64,000 nt of DNA. It comes from Rhodococcus aetherivorans. Its GTDB lineage: Bacteria > Actinomycetota > Actinomycetes > Mycobacteriales > Mycobacteriaceae. The translations under genes and the position numbers were made by a program. Below are positions 24,870-33,476 of this stretch, in pieces; the stretch's first letter is position 1, and the number at the start of each line of letters is the position of its first letter. The notes under the pieces are model-generated. The model made no database searches. It was not told the DNA's origin and was given only the letters and a program-made list of their open reading frames with translations. Location of the stretch: contig NZ_JAALEG010000014.1 in assembly GCF_011058165.1 (NCBI RefSeq), forward strand, positions 1 to 64,000, written 5' to 3'.

Positions 24870-26144
24870 CTATCCGAGCTCGCCGTGCAGGTATGCGGCG
24901 TAGGCCGGCAGGTCGAGCTGCCCGTGCCCGGACAGTCCGATCACGATCACCTCGGGCCCGGTCACGGTCCGCGCGTACTCGGCGGCCGCCGCGAGGGCGT
25001 GGGCCGACTCGGGGGCGGGCACGATGCCCTCGCTGCGGGCGAACTCGACGGCCGCCGCGAAGGCGTCGGTCTGCGCGACGGCCGTGCCCTGCACGTATCC
25101 CAGTTCGACGGTGTGGCTGAGCAGCGGCGCCATGCCGTGGTAGCGCAGCCCGCCGGCGTGGATGGGGTCGGGGATGAAGTCCTGACCGAGGGTGTGCATC
25201 TTGAGCAGCGGGGTGAGGCCGACGATGTCGCCGTGGTCGTAGCGGTACTCGCCCTGCGTGATGGACGGGCACGCGGCCGGCTCGGCGGCCACCACCCGCG
25301 TCGTGGCGCGACCGTGCAGCACCTCGCGCAGGAACGGGAACGACAGGCCGGCCAGGTTGGAGCCGCCGCCGGCGCAGCCGAACACGACGTCGGCCTGCTC
25401 CTCGCCGGCGGCGCGCAGCTGGGCGACGGCTTCGAGACCGATCACGGTCTGGTGCAGCACGACGTGGTTGAGCACACTGCCGAGCGCGTACCGGGCGGCG
25501 GGGTCGCCGGCGGCGACCTCCACGGCCTCGGACACGGCGATCCCCAGCGAGCCGGGGGTGTCCGGCTGTTCGGCGCGCACCTTGCGGCCGGACGCGGTGA
25601 GTTCCGACGGGCTCGAGTGCACGGTGCCGCCGTACACCTCGATGAGGTGCCGGCGGTACGGCTTGGACTCGTACGAGGCGCGCACCTGCCACACCTCGAG
25701 ATCGATGCCGAACTTGGCGCATGCGAACGACAGCGCGCTGCCCCACTGGCCGGCGCCGGTCTCGGTCGTCAGCTTCTTCACGCCGTCGAGGGAGTTGTAA
25801 TACGCCTGCGCCAGAGCCGAATTCGTCTTGTGGCTGCCCACCGGGCTCACGCCCTCGTACTTGACGTAGATGCGGGCGGGGGTGCCGAGTGCGCGCTCGA
25901 AGGACCGGGCCCGCAGCAGCGGCGTGGTGCGGTAGGTCGCGTACGCCTCCCGGACGGGTTCGGGGATCGCGATGTCGGTCTCGGTGGACAGCTCCTGCTC
26001 GATCAGGCCGGCGGCGAACAGCGGTTCGAGGTCGGCGGCCGTGACCGGTTCCCTGGTGCCGGGATGCAGGTGCGGCGGCGGGGCGTCGGGCAGATCTCCC
26101 GCGATGTTGTACCAGTGGGTGGGAATGCTGACGAGCTCCGGCAC
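24870..26144 (-). CDS. trpB2: TrpB2-type tryptophan synthase beta chain-like PLP enzyme
   Basis: 424 residues, the longer TrpB2 form (TrpB1 is about 400). GTG 26142-26144 has AAAGGACC upstream. The PLP lysine is K106 in SPVGSHKTNSALAQ, the beta-strand ETGAGQWGSALSFACAKFGI follows, and the phosphate loop is FGCAGGGSNLAG near 260. The C-terminal part reads GIVPAPESAHALAAAAEY. TrpB2 enzymes join indole (or other nucleophiles) to serine, usually without a TrpA partner. No trpA or other trp gene is nearby, so this is a stand-alone copy, probably under the divergent TetR regulator. Confidence 0.9.
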   Translation of the reverse strand: MPELVSIPTHWYNIAGDLPDAPPPHLHPGTREPVTAADLEPLFAAGLIEQELSTETDIAIPEPVREAYATYRTTPLLRARSFERALGTPARIYVKYEGVSPVGSHKTNSALAQAYYNSLDGVKKLTTETGAGQWGSALSFACAKFGIDLEVWQVRASYESKPYRRHLIEVYGGTVHSSPSELTASGRKVRAEQPDTPGSLGIAVSEAVEVAAGDPAARYALGSVLNHVVLHQTVIGLEAVAQLRAAGEEQADVVFGCAGGGSNLAGLSFPFLREVLHGRATTRVVAAEPAACPSITQGEYRYDHGDIVGLTPLLKMHTLGQDFIPDPIHAGGLRYHGMAPLLSHTVELGYVQGTAVAQTDAFAAAVEFARSEGIVPAPESAHALAAAAEYARTVTGPEVIVIGLSGHGQLDLPAYAAYLHGELG

Positions 26145-26172
26145 CGGAAGGTCCTTTCGTCTGTCGAGAGTG

Positions 26173-26256
26173 GAACCGGTTCAGTGTGCCCCCCGTCGCA
26201 CGTGGCCCGTCCGGCGGAGGGCTCGCGGTGTCGACAGAAATATGTAGACCGGTCTA
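26173..26256. promoter_or_regulatory. Two ACCGGT-centred palindromes between trpB2 and tetR
   Basis: A perfect 12-bp palindrome TAGACCGGTCTA (26245-26256) lies 10 bp before the TetR GTG, in an AT-rich stretch (TATTATTTT follows) typical of a repressed promoter. A perfect 10-bp palindrome GAACCGGTTC (26173-26182) lies 28 bp before the TrpB2 start. Both share the ACCGGT core, so one TetR protein could act on both divergent genes; the first is the stronger candidate. Confidence 0.65.
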
Positions 26257-26266
26257 TTATTTTGCC

Positions 26267-26839
26267 GTGACCACCAAGGGAGCACGCACGAAGGCGCGCA
26301 TGATCGACACCACGCTGGAGCTGATCCAGACCCGCGGCTACTACGGCACCGGCCTCGCCCGCATCACCGACGCCTCCGGTGCGCCCCGGGGCTCGGTGTA
26401 CTTCCATTTCCCCGGCGGCAAGGACGAGCTCGTCGTGGCGGCGCTGGACCGGGTGGGTGCGGAGTTCACCGGCCTGCTCGAGGCGCTGCTGGCCGAGGGG
26501 CGGACCGCCGCCGAGATCGTCGCCGCGGTGTTCGACGACCTCGCCGCCCGGCTCGGGCGATCCGGGTTCGCGGCCGGCTGCGCCGTCGCCTCCGTCGCCG
26601 TCGACGCCGCCACCGACAACCCCGTTCTGCAGCAGAGCTGCGCCCGCGTCTACGAGTCGTGGCGGGTGGTCCTCGAGCGGGTGCTCGCCCGCGACGGGAT
26701 GCCCGATGCCGCCCGGCTCGCCGGGGTGATCGTCAGCCTCGTCGAGGGCGCGACCACCGTTGCCCGTGCCCGGCACGACGTGGCCCCTCTGGTGGACGCC
26801 CGTGCCGTCGCGCTCGACCTCCTCGGATCCGCGCGATGA
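26267..26839 (+). CDS. TetR-family regulator, LmrA/YxaF-like
   Basis: 190 residues from GTG 26267. N-terminal HTH: LARITDASGAPRGSVYFHFP near residues 27-46, with the YFHFPGGKDELV sequence typical of the LmrA/YxaF group. Its ligand domain has GFAAGCAVASVAVDAATDNP. Regulators of this group often bind AGACCGGTCT-like palindromes, and such a site (26245-26256) lies just upstream. Its stop overlaps the start of the SDR gene by ATGA, so the two form an operon. Confidence 0.88.
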   Translation: MTTKGARTKARMIDTTLELIQTRGYYGTGLARITDASGAPRGSVYFHFPGGKDELVVAALDRVGAEFTGLLEALLAEGRTAAEIVAAVFDDLAARLGRSGFAAGCAVASVAVDAATDNPVLQQSCARVYESWRVVLERVLARDGMPDAARLAGVIVSLVEGATTVARARHDVAPLVDARAVALDLLGSAR

Positions 26840-27876
26840 GCGCCGCGGTGGTCTTCGGCGCGACGGGGTTCATCGGCCGCGGCCTGCTGCGGGAACTGCT
26901 CACCGACCCGGACGGCGACGATCTCGTCGTCGCGGCGGTGCGGACCGCGGAGTCGGGGGCGCGGCTGCGCGACCGGCTCGTGTCCGGCGGGGTGCCGCTG
27001 GACCGGCTCTCGGTCCATGTGTTCGATCCGGGCTCCGCCGAGCTCGTCCTGGATCCCGTGGCGGCGGACGTGCGCGACGTCTACAACCTCGCCGCCGCGT
27101 TCGCCTTCGGGATGACGGCCCGGGCGGCGCGTGAGGTGAATGTGGTTCTGGCCGAGAAGATCACCCGATTCGCGGCCGCTGCCGGCGCGCGCCGGCTGGT
27201 GCACGTCAGCGGTTACCGCGTCGCGGCGTACCCGGCCGTGCCGGCGCCGTGGCCGCCCCGGCACCGGCGCCGGATCTACCGGAGGTTCGGCGCATACGAG
27301 GCGTCGAAGATCGAGGCCGATGCGGTGGTGCGTGCACTCGCCGCGGAGCTCGGGGTCCCCCTCACGGTGGTCAACCCCGGGACGGTGATCGGCGACTCCC
27401 GGACCGGGGAGGCCGATCAGTACCTGGGTCTCGCGGAGCTGGTCGTGCAGCTCGCCCGCGGGCAGCTGCGCGCCGTGCCCGGCTCGCGGCGCACCGTGCT
27501 GCCCGTCGTCACCATCGACCACCTCGCGCGCTTCCTGGCGCTGATGCCGCGGGACCCGGAGACGGCGGGGCGGGCCTACTGGGTCCTCGACGACGCCACG
27601 CCGCCGCTGCCCGAGCTGGTCGCGCTGGTCGCCGACGAACTCGGGGTGGCCGCGCCGCGCCTGCGGATACCCGTCGCGGCGCTGTGGGCTCTGCCGGCCC
27701 GCCTGACCGGGGCGGAGAAGGAGACCCTGAGTTTTCTCAGCGCCGACACCTATCCGACGGCGCCCGCCACCGCCCTCGCGCGCCGGCACGGGCTCGAGTA
27801 CCCGCCGGTGCGGCCGGCGCTGCGGCTGTGGGCCCGCCACGTGGCGGCGACGGCACCGGATGCGGCGTCCGGATAG
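26836..27876 (+). CDS. NAD(P)-dependent extended SDR / epimerase-like protein
   Basis: 346 residues. It starts at ATG 26836, overlapping the TetR stop. Rossmann motif FGATGFIGRGLLREL at residues 7-21; VYNLAAAFAFGMTARAAREV near 79; VHVSGYRV near 120; the YxxxK active site YEASKIEADAVVRAL near 154; VVNPGTVIGDSRTGEADQYL near 177. An atypical extended SDR acting on an unidentified substrate. Co-transcribed with its putative regulator. Confidence 0.85.
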   Translation: MSAAVVFGATGFIGRGLLRELLTDPDGDDLVVAAVRTAESGARLRDRLVSGGVPLDRLSVHVFDPGSAELVLDPVAADVRDVYNLAAAFAFGMTARAAREVNVVLAEKITRFAAAAGARRLVHVSGYRVAAYPAVPAPWPPRHRRRIYRRFGAYEASKIEADAVVRALAAELGVPLTVVNPGTVIGDSRTGEADQYLGLAELVVQLARGQLRAVPGSRRTVLPVVTIDHLARFLALMPRDPETAGRAYWVLDDATPPLPELVALVADELGVAAPRLRIPVAALWALPARLTGAEKETLSFLSADTYPTAPATALARRHGLEYPPVRPALRLWARHVAATAPDAASG

Positions 27877-27945
27877 GGTGGTCGGGGACCCTTGTCCGGC
27901 GCTGTGGAAGGGTCATGGCCGTCCATCCGATAAACTGCAGGTCAA

Positions 27946-29880
27946 ATGAGTGATACTGTGCAAGACCCCGAAGCCGACACCGCTACCCCCACGTTCGCCG
28001 ATCTGGACATCGACGCCCGTGTGCTGCAAGCGCTTTCGGATGTGGGCTACGAGACCCCGTCGCCGATCCAGGCGGCCACCATCCCGCCGCTGCTGGAGGG
28101 GCGCGACGTCGTCGGTCTCGCGCAGACCGGCACCGGCAAGACCGCCGCGTTCGCGGTGCCGATCCTGTCGCGGATCGACACCGCGGTGAAGCGGCCCCAG
28201 GCACTGGTCCTGGCTCCCACCCGTGAGCTCGCCCTGCAGGTCGCGGAGGCTTTCGGTAAGTACTCGGCGCACATCCCGGGTCTGCACGTGCTGCCCATCT
28301 ACGGTGGCCAGAGCTACGGCGTGCAGCTGTCCGGGCTGCGCCGTGGCGCGCACGTCATCGTGGGCACCCCCGGACGTGTGATCGATCACCTCGCCAAGGG
28401 CACCCTCGACATCTCCGAGCTCGAGTTCCTCGTGCTCGACGAGGCCGACGAGATGCTCACCATGGGCTTCCAGGAGGACGTCGAACGGATCCTCGCCGAC
28501 ACCCCGGAGACCAAGCAGGTCGCGCTGTTCTCGGCGACCATGCCGGGCGCGATCCGCCGGCTGTCCAAGCAGTACCTGCACGACCCGGTCGAGATCACGG
28601 TCAAGTCGAAGACGACGACGTCGGCGAACATCACCCAGCGCTGGGTGCTCGTGTCGCACCAGCGCAAGCTCGACGCCCTGACCCGGATCCTCGAGGTCGA
28701 GCAGTTCGAGGCGATGATCCTCTTCGTCCGTACGAAGCAGGCCACCGAGGACCTCGCGGAGCGGCTGCGGGCCCGCGGTTTCTCGGCCGCCGCGATCAAC
28801 GGTGACATCGTGCAGGCCCAGCGCGAACGCACCATCGGCCAGCTCAAGAGCGGTGCGCTGGACATCCTCGTCGCGACGGACGTGGCGGCCCGCGGTCTGG
28901 ACGTCGACCGCATCAGCCACGTCGTGAACTACGACATCCCGCACGACACCGAGTCCTACGTGCACCGCATCGGCCGCACCGGCCGCGCCGGGCGCAGCGG
29001 TGACGCCCTGCTGTTCGTCGCCCCCCGCGAGCGGCATCTGCTCAAGGCGATCGAGCGGGCCACCCGGCAGCCGCTCACCGAGATCCAGCTGCCGTCGGTG
29101 GAGGATGTCAACGCCCAGCGCGTCGAGAAGTTCAACGATTCGATCACCGAGGCGCTCACGTCGGATCACCTGTCGCTGTTCCGCACGTTCGTCGAGGACT
29201 ACGAGCGCGAGCACGACGTGCCCCTCGCCGACATCGCGGCGGCGCTGGCCGTGCTCTCCCGCGACGGGGAGTCGTTCCTCATGGAGGCCGAACCCGAGCC
29301 CGTGGCGCCGCCGCGGCGGGAACGCGAGCCGCGGGAGCGGCCGCCGCGCCGGTTCGACGACGACGGTGCGTCACGCGTCGGGCGCGACGGGCAGGAAATG
29401 GCGACCTACCGCATCGCCGTGGGTAAGCGGCACCGGGTGGTGCCCGGCGCGATCGTCGGCGCCATCGCCAACGAGGGCGGCCTGCGCCGCAGCGACTTCG
29501 GGCACATCAGCATCCGCCCGGACCACAGCCTCGTCGAGCTGCCGAAGGACCTGTCGCCGGAGACGCTCGAGGCGTTGCGCGGCACCCGCATCTCCGGGGT
29601 GCTCATCCAGCTGCAGCCCGACAGCGGCGCACCGGCGGGTCGGCCGTCGACCTACCGTCAGCGCGACGACCGCGGCGAACGCCGTCAGGGTGAGCGCAAG
29701 GAGTACGGCGGCAAGAAGGACTGGGGCGATCGCGGCGGCCGCAACAAGGACTTCGGTGGGCGCGGCGACCGGTTCGGCGACAAGCCGAACCGCGGATTCC
29801 GTGAACGCTCCGGCGAGCGCGGGCAGTCCGGTGGACACGGCTCGGGCGGCCACAGCAGCGGCTACCGCGGGCGCGACTGA
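27946..29880 (+). CDS. DEAD-box ATP-dependent RNA helicase (DeaD/CsdA type)
   Basis: 644 residues with all core motifs: Q-motif region YETPSPIQAATIPPLLEG, motif I AQTGTGKT (59-66), PTRELALQ, TPGRVIDH, motif II VLDEADEM near 163, SATMP near 196, RGLDVDRISHVVNYD and motif VI HRIGRTGRAGRSG near 340. A DbpA-type RNA-binding domain follows (MATYRIAVGKRHRVVPGAIV, about 485-560), then an RG/K-rich basic tail (GDRGGRNKDFGGRGDR). It remodels RNA in ribosome assembly and mRNA decay, often at low temperature. The stop lies inside the first copy of a 31-bp tandem repeat. Confidence 0.95.
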   Translation: MSDTVQDPEADTATPTFADLDIDARVLQALSDVGYETPSPIQAATIPPLLEGRDVVGLAQTGTGKTAAFAVPILSRIDTAVKRPQALVLAPTRELALQVAEAFGKYSAHIPGLHVLPIYGGQSYGVQLSGLRRGAHVIVGTPGRVIDHLAKGTLDISELEFLVLDEADEMLTMGFQEDVERILADTPETKQVALFSATMPGAIRRLSKQYLHDPVEITVKSKTTTSANITQRWVLVSHQRKLDALTRILEVEQFEAMILFVRTKQATEDLAERLRARGFSAAAINGDIVQAQRERTIGQLKSGALDILVATDVAARGLDVDRISHVVNYDIPHDTESYVHRIGRTGRAGRSGDALLFVAPRERHLLKAIERATRQPLTEIQLPSVEDVNAQRVEKFNDSITEALTSDHLSLFRTFVEDYEREHDVPLADIAAALAVLSRDGESFLMEAEPEPVAPPRREREPRERPPRRFDDDGASRVGRDGQEMATYRIAVGKRHRVVPGAIVGAIANEGGLRRSDFGHISIRPDHSLVELPKDLSPETLEALRGTRISGVLIQLQPDSGAPAGRPSTYRQRDDRGERRQGERKEYGGKKDWGDRGGRNKDFGGRGDRFGDKPNRGFRERSGERGQSGGHGSGGHSSGYRGRD

Positions 29881-29954
29881 GCACAGCGGCGGCTACCGCG
29901 GGCGCGACTGAGCACAGCGGCGGCCACCGCGGGCGCGACTGAGCACAGCGGCGG
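29850..29954. repeat. 31-bp tandem repeat, three copies plus a part, over the helicase stop codon
   Basis: Copies at 29850-29880, 29881-29911 and 29912-29942 plus 12 bp of a fourth. Each full copy ends in GGGCGCGACTGA, so the helicase stop is repeated three times, but in three different reading frames because 31 is not a multiple of 3. One base changes between copies (CTACCG or CCACCG). Slippage here would only alter the 3' region, not the protein. Confidence 0.9.
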
Positions 29955-29957
29955 GGC

Positions 29958-30761
29958 TCACATCTTCCCGTACCGCGCGAGGACGAAGCAGTACGCGCCG
30001 TACGCGGCGATACCGAGGCCGGCCGCGACGAGCAGGATCTGACCGAACGGGGCGGTGCCCAGCGTCTTGAGGGCACCGTCCAGTCCCGTCGCCTTGGACG
30101 GATCGGTGGTGAACGTCGCGACGAGGACCAGGACGCCGGCGCCGGCGATCGCCAGGCCCTTCGCGACGTACCCGACGGCGCCGAGCGGCTCGGCGTACCG
30201 GGGCAACCGCGCCCGGTGCAGGTCGTCGAGGAACTTCTTCGCCGCGCCCTTGTAGACGTGGTAGGCGCCGATTCCGATGATCACCAGCCCGGCCGCGACG
30301 AGCAGGACCTTGCCGCCTCCGGACTGCATCAAGCGAGCACTGAGTCCGGCGTTCTGTTCACCGCTCGACTTGCCGGTGCCCCGCGCGAACTGGAACGCGG
30401 CCAGTGCCAGCGCCAGGTACGCCACGGCGACGCCGACGGTCTTGACCCGGTCCAGGGCGGACGGTTTCTCGACGTCCGAACGTTTGCCCACTGCGGCCTC
30501 GACCAGACGCCACAGTGCCAGCGCCGTGAGCGTCACGGCCAGGATCCACAGGACGATCCGGCCGCCGGGCTGGGCGGCGAGCTCGCCGAGGGCACCGGAC
30601 TGATCGGCACTGGCCGGATCGCCGAACGCGACCTGGACGACGATGTAGGCGATCAGCAGGTGCACGACCCCGCTCGCGGCCTGTCCGACCCGCGCCACCT
30701 TCTCGAACATCGGGTGCTGGGCAGCGCCCGCAGCTCCCGTGCTGGTCTGTTGTCCGGTCAC
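29958..30761 (-). CDS. DUF1206 family membrane protein
   Basis: 267 residues from GTG 30759-30761. Six membrane segments arranged as three similar two-helix units, each with a Gly-rich first helix and an Arg/Tyr-containing motif: VARVGQAASGVVHLLIAYIV, RVKTVGVAVAYLALALAAFQ, and PLGAVGYVAKGLAIAGAGVL. This triplication is the DUF1206 signature. Cytoplasmic-membrane protein of unknown function, common in actinobacteria. Convergent with the helicase gene across the tandem repeat. Confidence 0.85.
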   Translation of the reverse strand: MTGQQTSTGAAGAAQHPMFEKVARVGQAASGVVHLLIAYIVVQVAFGDPASADQSGALGELAAQPGGRIVLWILAVTLTALALWRLVEAAVGKRSDVEKPSALDRVKTVGVAVAYLALALAAFQFARGTGKSSGEQNAGLSARLMQSGGGKVLLVAAGLVIIGIGAYHVYKGAAKKFLDDLHRARLPRYAEPLGAVGYVAKGLAIAGAGVLVLVATFTTDPSKATGLDGALKTLGTAPFGQILLVAAGLGIAAYGAYCFVLARYGKM

Positions 30762-30869
30762 GCGACGGCCTCCAGGATCTCGCGGCGACGGCGCCGGGGC
30801 GCCCCGGCAGTGGTGCCTACGGCGAGCCTATCGCGCCGGCGGGGCGTCGTCCGGGTTCGCCGGCGCCGG

Positions 30870-31385
30870 CTACCGGACCCTGCCGGCCAGGACGTCGGCG
30901 GTGGCGCCGTCGACGGATTCGCGGATGATGTCGGCGTGGCCGGCGTGCCGGGCCCATTCCTCGATCTGATGCAGGACCAGGAACCGCACGGAGAGCGGCA
31001 CGCCCTGGTCCAGCCATCGGGCGATGTCCGCCGGCAGGTCCACCACCCGGCCCAGGTCCGGGTCCGCCCGCAGCACGTCGGCGAAGCGGGCCGCGACTGT
31101 GTCGAGCCGGGCGAGCTGATCCGCGACGGTCTCGTCGTCGCGCACCGCCCACCCGGCTGTCCACGCCGCCACCGGGTCCGGCTCGCGGCTCTGCGTCCCG
31201 GCGATGCGGTCGGCGGCGGCGACCTCGCCGTCGATCACATGGTTCAACAGCGACGCCAGGCTCATCGCGGAGGCGCTGGGCACGCTGCGCGCCTGGTCCT
31301 CGGTCAGGCCGGACAGTGCGTTGCGGAACGCGGCGCGCTGATTGTCGAGAAGCAGGAGCAGCAGATCGGTCTCGTTCGTCGTCAT
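30870..31385 (-). CDS. DinB-like (DUF664) four-helix protein
   Basis: 171 residues. A four-helix bundle with the DinB/DUF664 metal-site pattern: SLASLLNHVIDGEVAAADRI near residue 43 and LVLHQIEEWARHAGHADIIR near 135. Such proteins include mycothiol- or bacillithiol-dependent thiol transferases and maleylpyruvate isomerase relatives. The ATG at 31383-31385 overlaps the stop of the ABC exporter gene (ATGA), so the two are coupled, which suggests a shared detoxification role. Confidence 0.85.
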   Translation of the reverse strand: MTTNETDLLLLLLDNQRAAFRNALSGLTEDQARSVPSASAMSLASLLNHVIDGEVAAADRIAGTQSREPDPVAAWTAGWAVRDDETVADQLARLDTVAARFADVLRADPDLGRVVDLPADIARWLDQGVPLSVRFLVLHQIEEWARHAGHADIIRESVDGATADVLAGRVR

Positions 31386-33283
31386 GCGCCCAGTGTGGGA
31401 GCCATTGCGGACACCCGCGGTCCTGAATCGGCGAACTGGGTGCGGTACAACTCGCCGTAACGCCCGCCGGCGGCGAGCAGCTCGGAATGGGTGCCGCGCT
31501 CGACGATGCGTCCGGCCTCGACCACGAGAATCAGATCCGCCGCGCGGACCGTGGACAACCTGTGTGCGATCACCACGGAGGTCCGTCCGGCCAGCGCCTC
31601 CGTGAGCGCCTCCTGCACGGCAGCCTCCGACGTCGAGTCCAGGTGCGCGGTGGCCTCGTCGAGGATGACCACCCGCGGGTGGGCGAGCAGCAGCCGCGCA
31701 ATGGTCAGCCGCTGGCGCTCACCGCCGGAGAGCCGGTACCCGCGCTCGCCGACGACGGTGTCCAGGCCGTCGGGCAGGGAGCGGATCAGGTCGGTGAGCC
31801 GGGCCCGGCCCAGCACCTCCCACAGCTCGTCCTCGGTTGCCTCCGGGCGGGCCAGGAGCAGATTCGCCCGCACGCTCTCGTGGAACAGGTGCCCGTCCTG
31901 GGTGACCATGCCGACGGTCCCGCGGATCGACGCGGTGGTGAGCCGGCGCACGTCGACCCCGCCGAGCAGCACGGATCCGGAGTCGGTGTCGTAGAGCCGC
32001 GGCACCAGTTGCGCGATCGTGGACTTGCCGGCGCCGGAGGAGCCCACCAGGGCCACCATCTGCCCGGGCTCGGCCCGGAAGCTCACGTCGTGCAGGACCG
32101 GTGCGCCGCCGCGGGTGTCGAGCGTGGCCACCTCCTCCAGCGACGCCAGCGAGACCTTGTCGGCGGCGGGGTATGCGAAATCCACGTGCCGGAACTCGAC
32201 GGCGACCGGGCCGTCGGGGACGGGGCGGGCGTCGGGGGCCTCCTCGATCAGCGGCCGCAGGTCGAGCACCTCGAAGACCCGCTCGAAGCTCACCATCGCG
32301 CTCATCACGTCGACGCGGGCGCTCGCGAGTGCCGTCAGCGGCGAGTACAGGCGCGTCAGCAGCATCGCCATCGCCACGACGGCACCCGGCTCGAGCTGGC
32401 CGCGCAGCGCGTAGAAGCCGCCGAGGCCGTAGACGAGGGCCAGCGCGAGGGCGGACACGAGGGTCAGGGCTGTGACGAACACCGACTGCAGCATCGCCGT
32501 CTTCACCCCGATGTCGCGCACCCGGCGGGCGCGGACGGCGAACTCCGACGACTCCTGCGACGGCCGGCCGAACAGCTTCACCAGCGTCGCGCCGGGCGCG
32601 GAGAATCGCTCCGTCATCTGGGTGCTCATCACCGAATTGTGGTTGGCCGCTTCACGATTCAGGCGCGCCAGCCGCACGCCCATGTGCCGGGCGGGCACCA
32701 CGAAGATCGGCAGCAGCAACAGCGCGAGCAACGTGATCTGCCAGGAGATCCCGATCATCACCACGAGCGTGATCGCGAGGGTGACGAGGTTGCCGACCAC
32801 GCCGGACAGGGTGTCACTGAACGCCCGTTGGGCGCCGATGACGTCGCTGTTGAGCCGGCTGACAAGGGCGCCGGTGCGGGTGCGGGTGAAGAACGCAATG
32901 GGCATGCGCTGCACGTGGTCGAACACGGTGGTGCGCAGGTCGAGGATGAGGTCCTCGCCGATGCTCGCGGACAGCCAGCGGTTCAGGATGCCGAGCCCGG
33001 CCTCGACGACGGCGATGGCGGCGATCAGCACCGCCAGCCACGTGATCACCGAGAGGTCGGCGCGGTCGACGATGGCGTCGATCACCCGGCCGGCGAGGAC
33101 CGGGGTGGCCACGCCGAGTGCGGCGATCACCACGCTCAGCAGCAGGTACATGCCGATGTTGCGGCGGTGGGGGCGGGCGAACTCGGCGATCCGGCGCAGG
33201 CTGGCGCGCGAGAACGGACGCCGGTCGCTCTGCGCGTGCATCGCGTTGTACATCGCGTTCCACGCGGTCACTTCCATGCTCAT
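31382..33283 (-). CDS. Half-size ABC exporter (TM-NBD)
   Basis: 633 residues. ATG 33281-33283 has AGGAGG at 7 nt. Six membrane segments in about residues 40-330, then an NBD with Walker A VGSSGAGKSTIAQ near 413, signature LSGGERQRLTIARLLL near 518, Walker B VVILDEATAHLD near 538 with the catalytic Glu, and H-loop IAHRLSTVRAADL. Works as a homodimer or with an unlinked partner. A MerR-type promoter precedes it and a DinB-like gene is coupled behind it, both pointing to an inducible efflux/detoxification operon. Confidence 0.92.
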   Translation of the reverse strand: MSMEVTAWNAMYNAMHAQSDRRPFSRASLRRIAEFARPHRRNIGMYLLLSVVIAALGVATPVLAGRVIDAIVDRADLSVITWLAVLIAAIAVVEAGLGILNRWLSASIGEDLILDLRTTVFDHVQRMPIAFFTRTRTGALVSRLNSDVIGAQRAFSDTLSGVVGNLVTLAITLVVMIGISWQITLLALLLLPIFVVPARHMGVRLARLNREAANHNSVMSTQMTERFSAPGATLVKLFGRPSQESSEFAVRARRVRDIGVKTAMLQSVFVTALTLVSALALALVYGLGGFYALRGQLEPGAVVAMAMLLTRLYSPLTALASARVDVMSAMVSFERVFEVLDLRPLIEEAPDARPVPDGPVAVEFRHVDFAYPAADKVSLASLEEVATLDTRGGAPVLHDVSFRAEPGQMVALVGSSGAGKSTIAQLVPRLYDTDSGSVLLGGVDVRRLTTASIRGTVGMVTQDGHLFHESVRANLLLARPEATEDELWEVLGRARLTDLIRSLPDGLDTVVGERGYRLSGGERQRLTIARLLLAHPRVVILDEATAHLDSTSEAAVQEALTEALAGRTSVVIAHRLSTVRAADLILVVEAGRIVERGTHSELLAAGGRYGELYRTQFADSGPRVSAMAPTLGA

Positions 33284-33311
33284 GCGGGAGCCTCCTGAAG
33301 TCGGTCGCCCG

Positions 33312-33342
33312 ACCGTAGAACCTCGAGTGGACTCGAGGTCAA
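33312..33342 (-). promoter_or_regulatory. MerR-type promoter with operator in a 19-bp spacer
   Basis: On the minus strand TTGACC (33337-33342) and TACGGT (33312-33317) are separated by 19 bp, longer than the usual 17. The perfect inverted repeat ACCTCGAG-N4-CTCGAGGT (33320-33339) sits over the spacer. MerR-family activators (SoxR, BmrR, CueR types) bind such repeats inside overlong spacers. It lies 29 bp upstream of the ABC exporter start. No MerR gene is adjacent. Confidence 0.7.
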
Positions 33343-33476
33343 GCGTAGGTGCGCGGACTGCTGCGGGCTCGCGAGGCCGGCACCGAGTCTGCCCGTTCGT
33401 GTAGAACCCGCCACCGGATTCTGCACGTGACCTCCGACAGGGCCCGTCGTCACGGCCGCGCACGTAGGGTCGGAGC

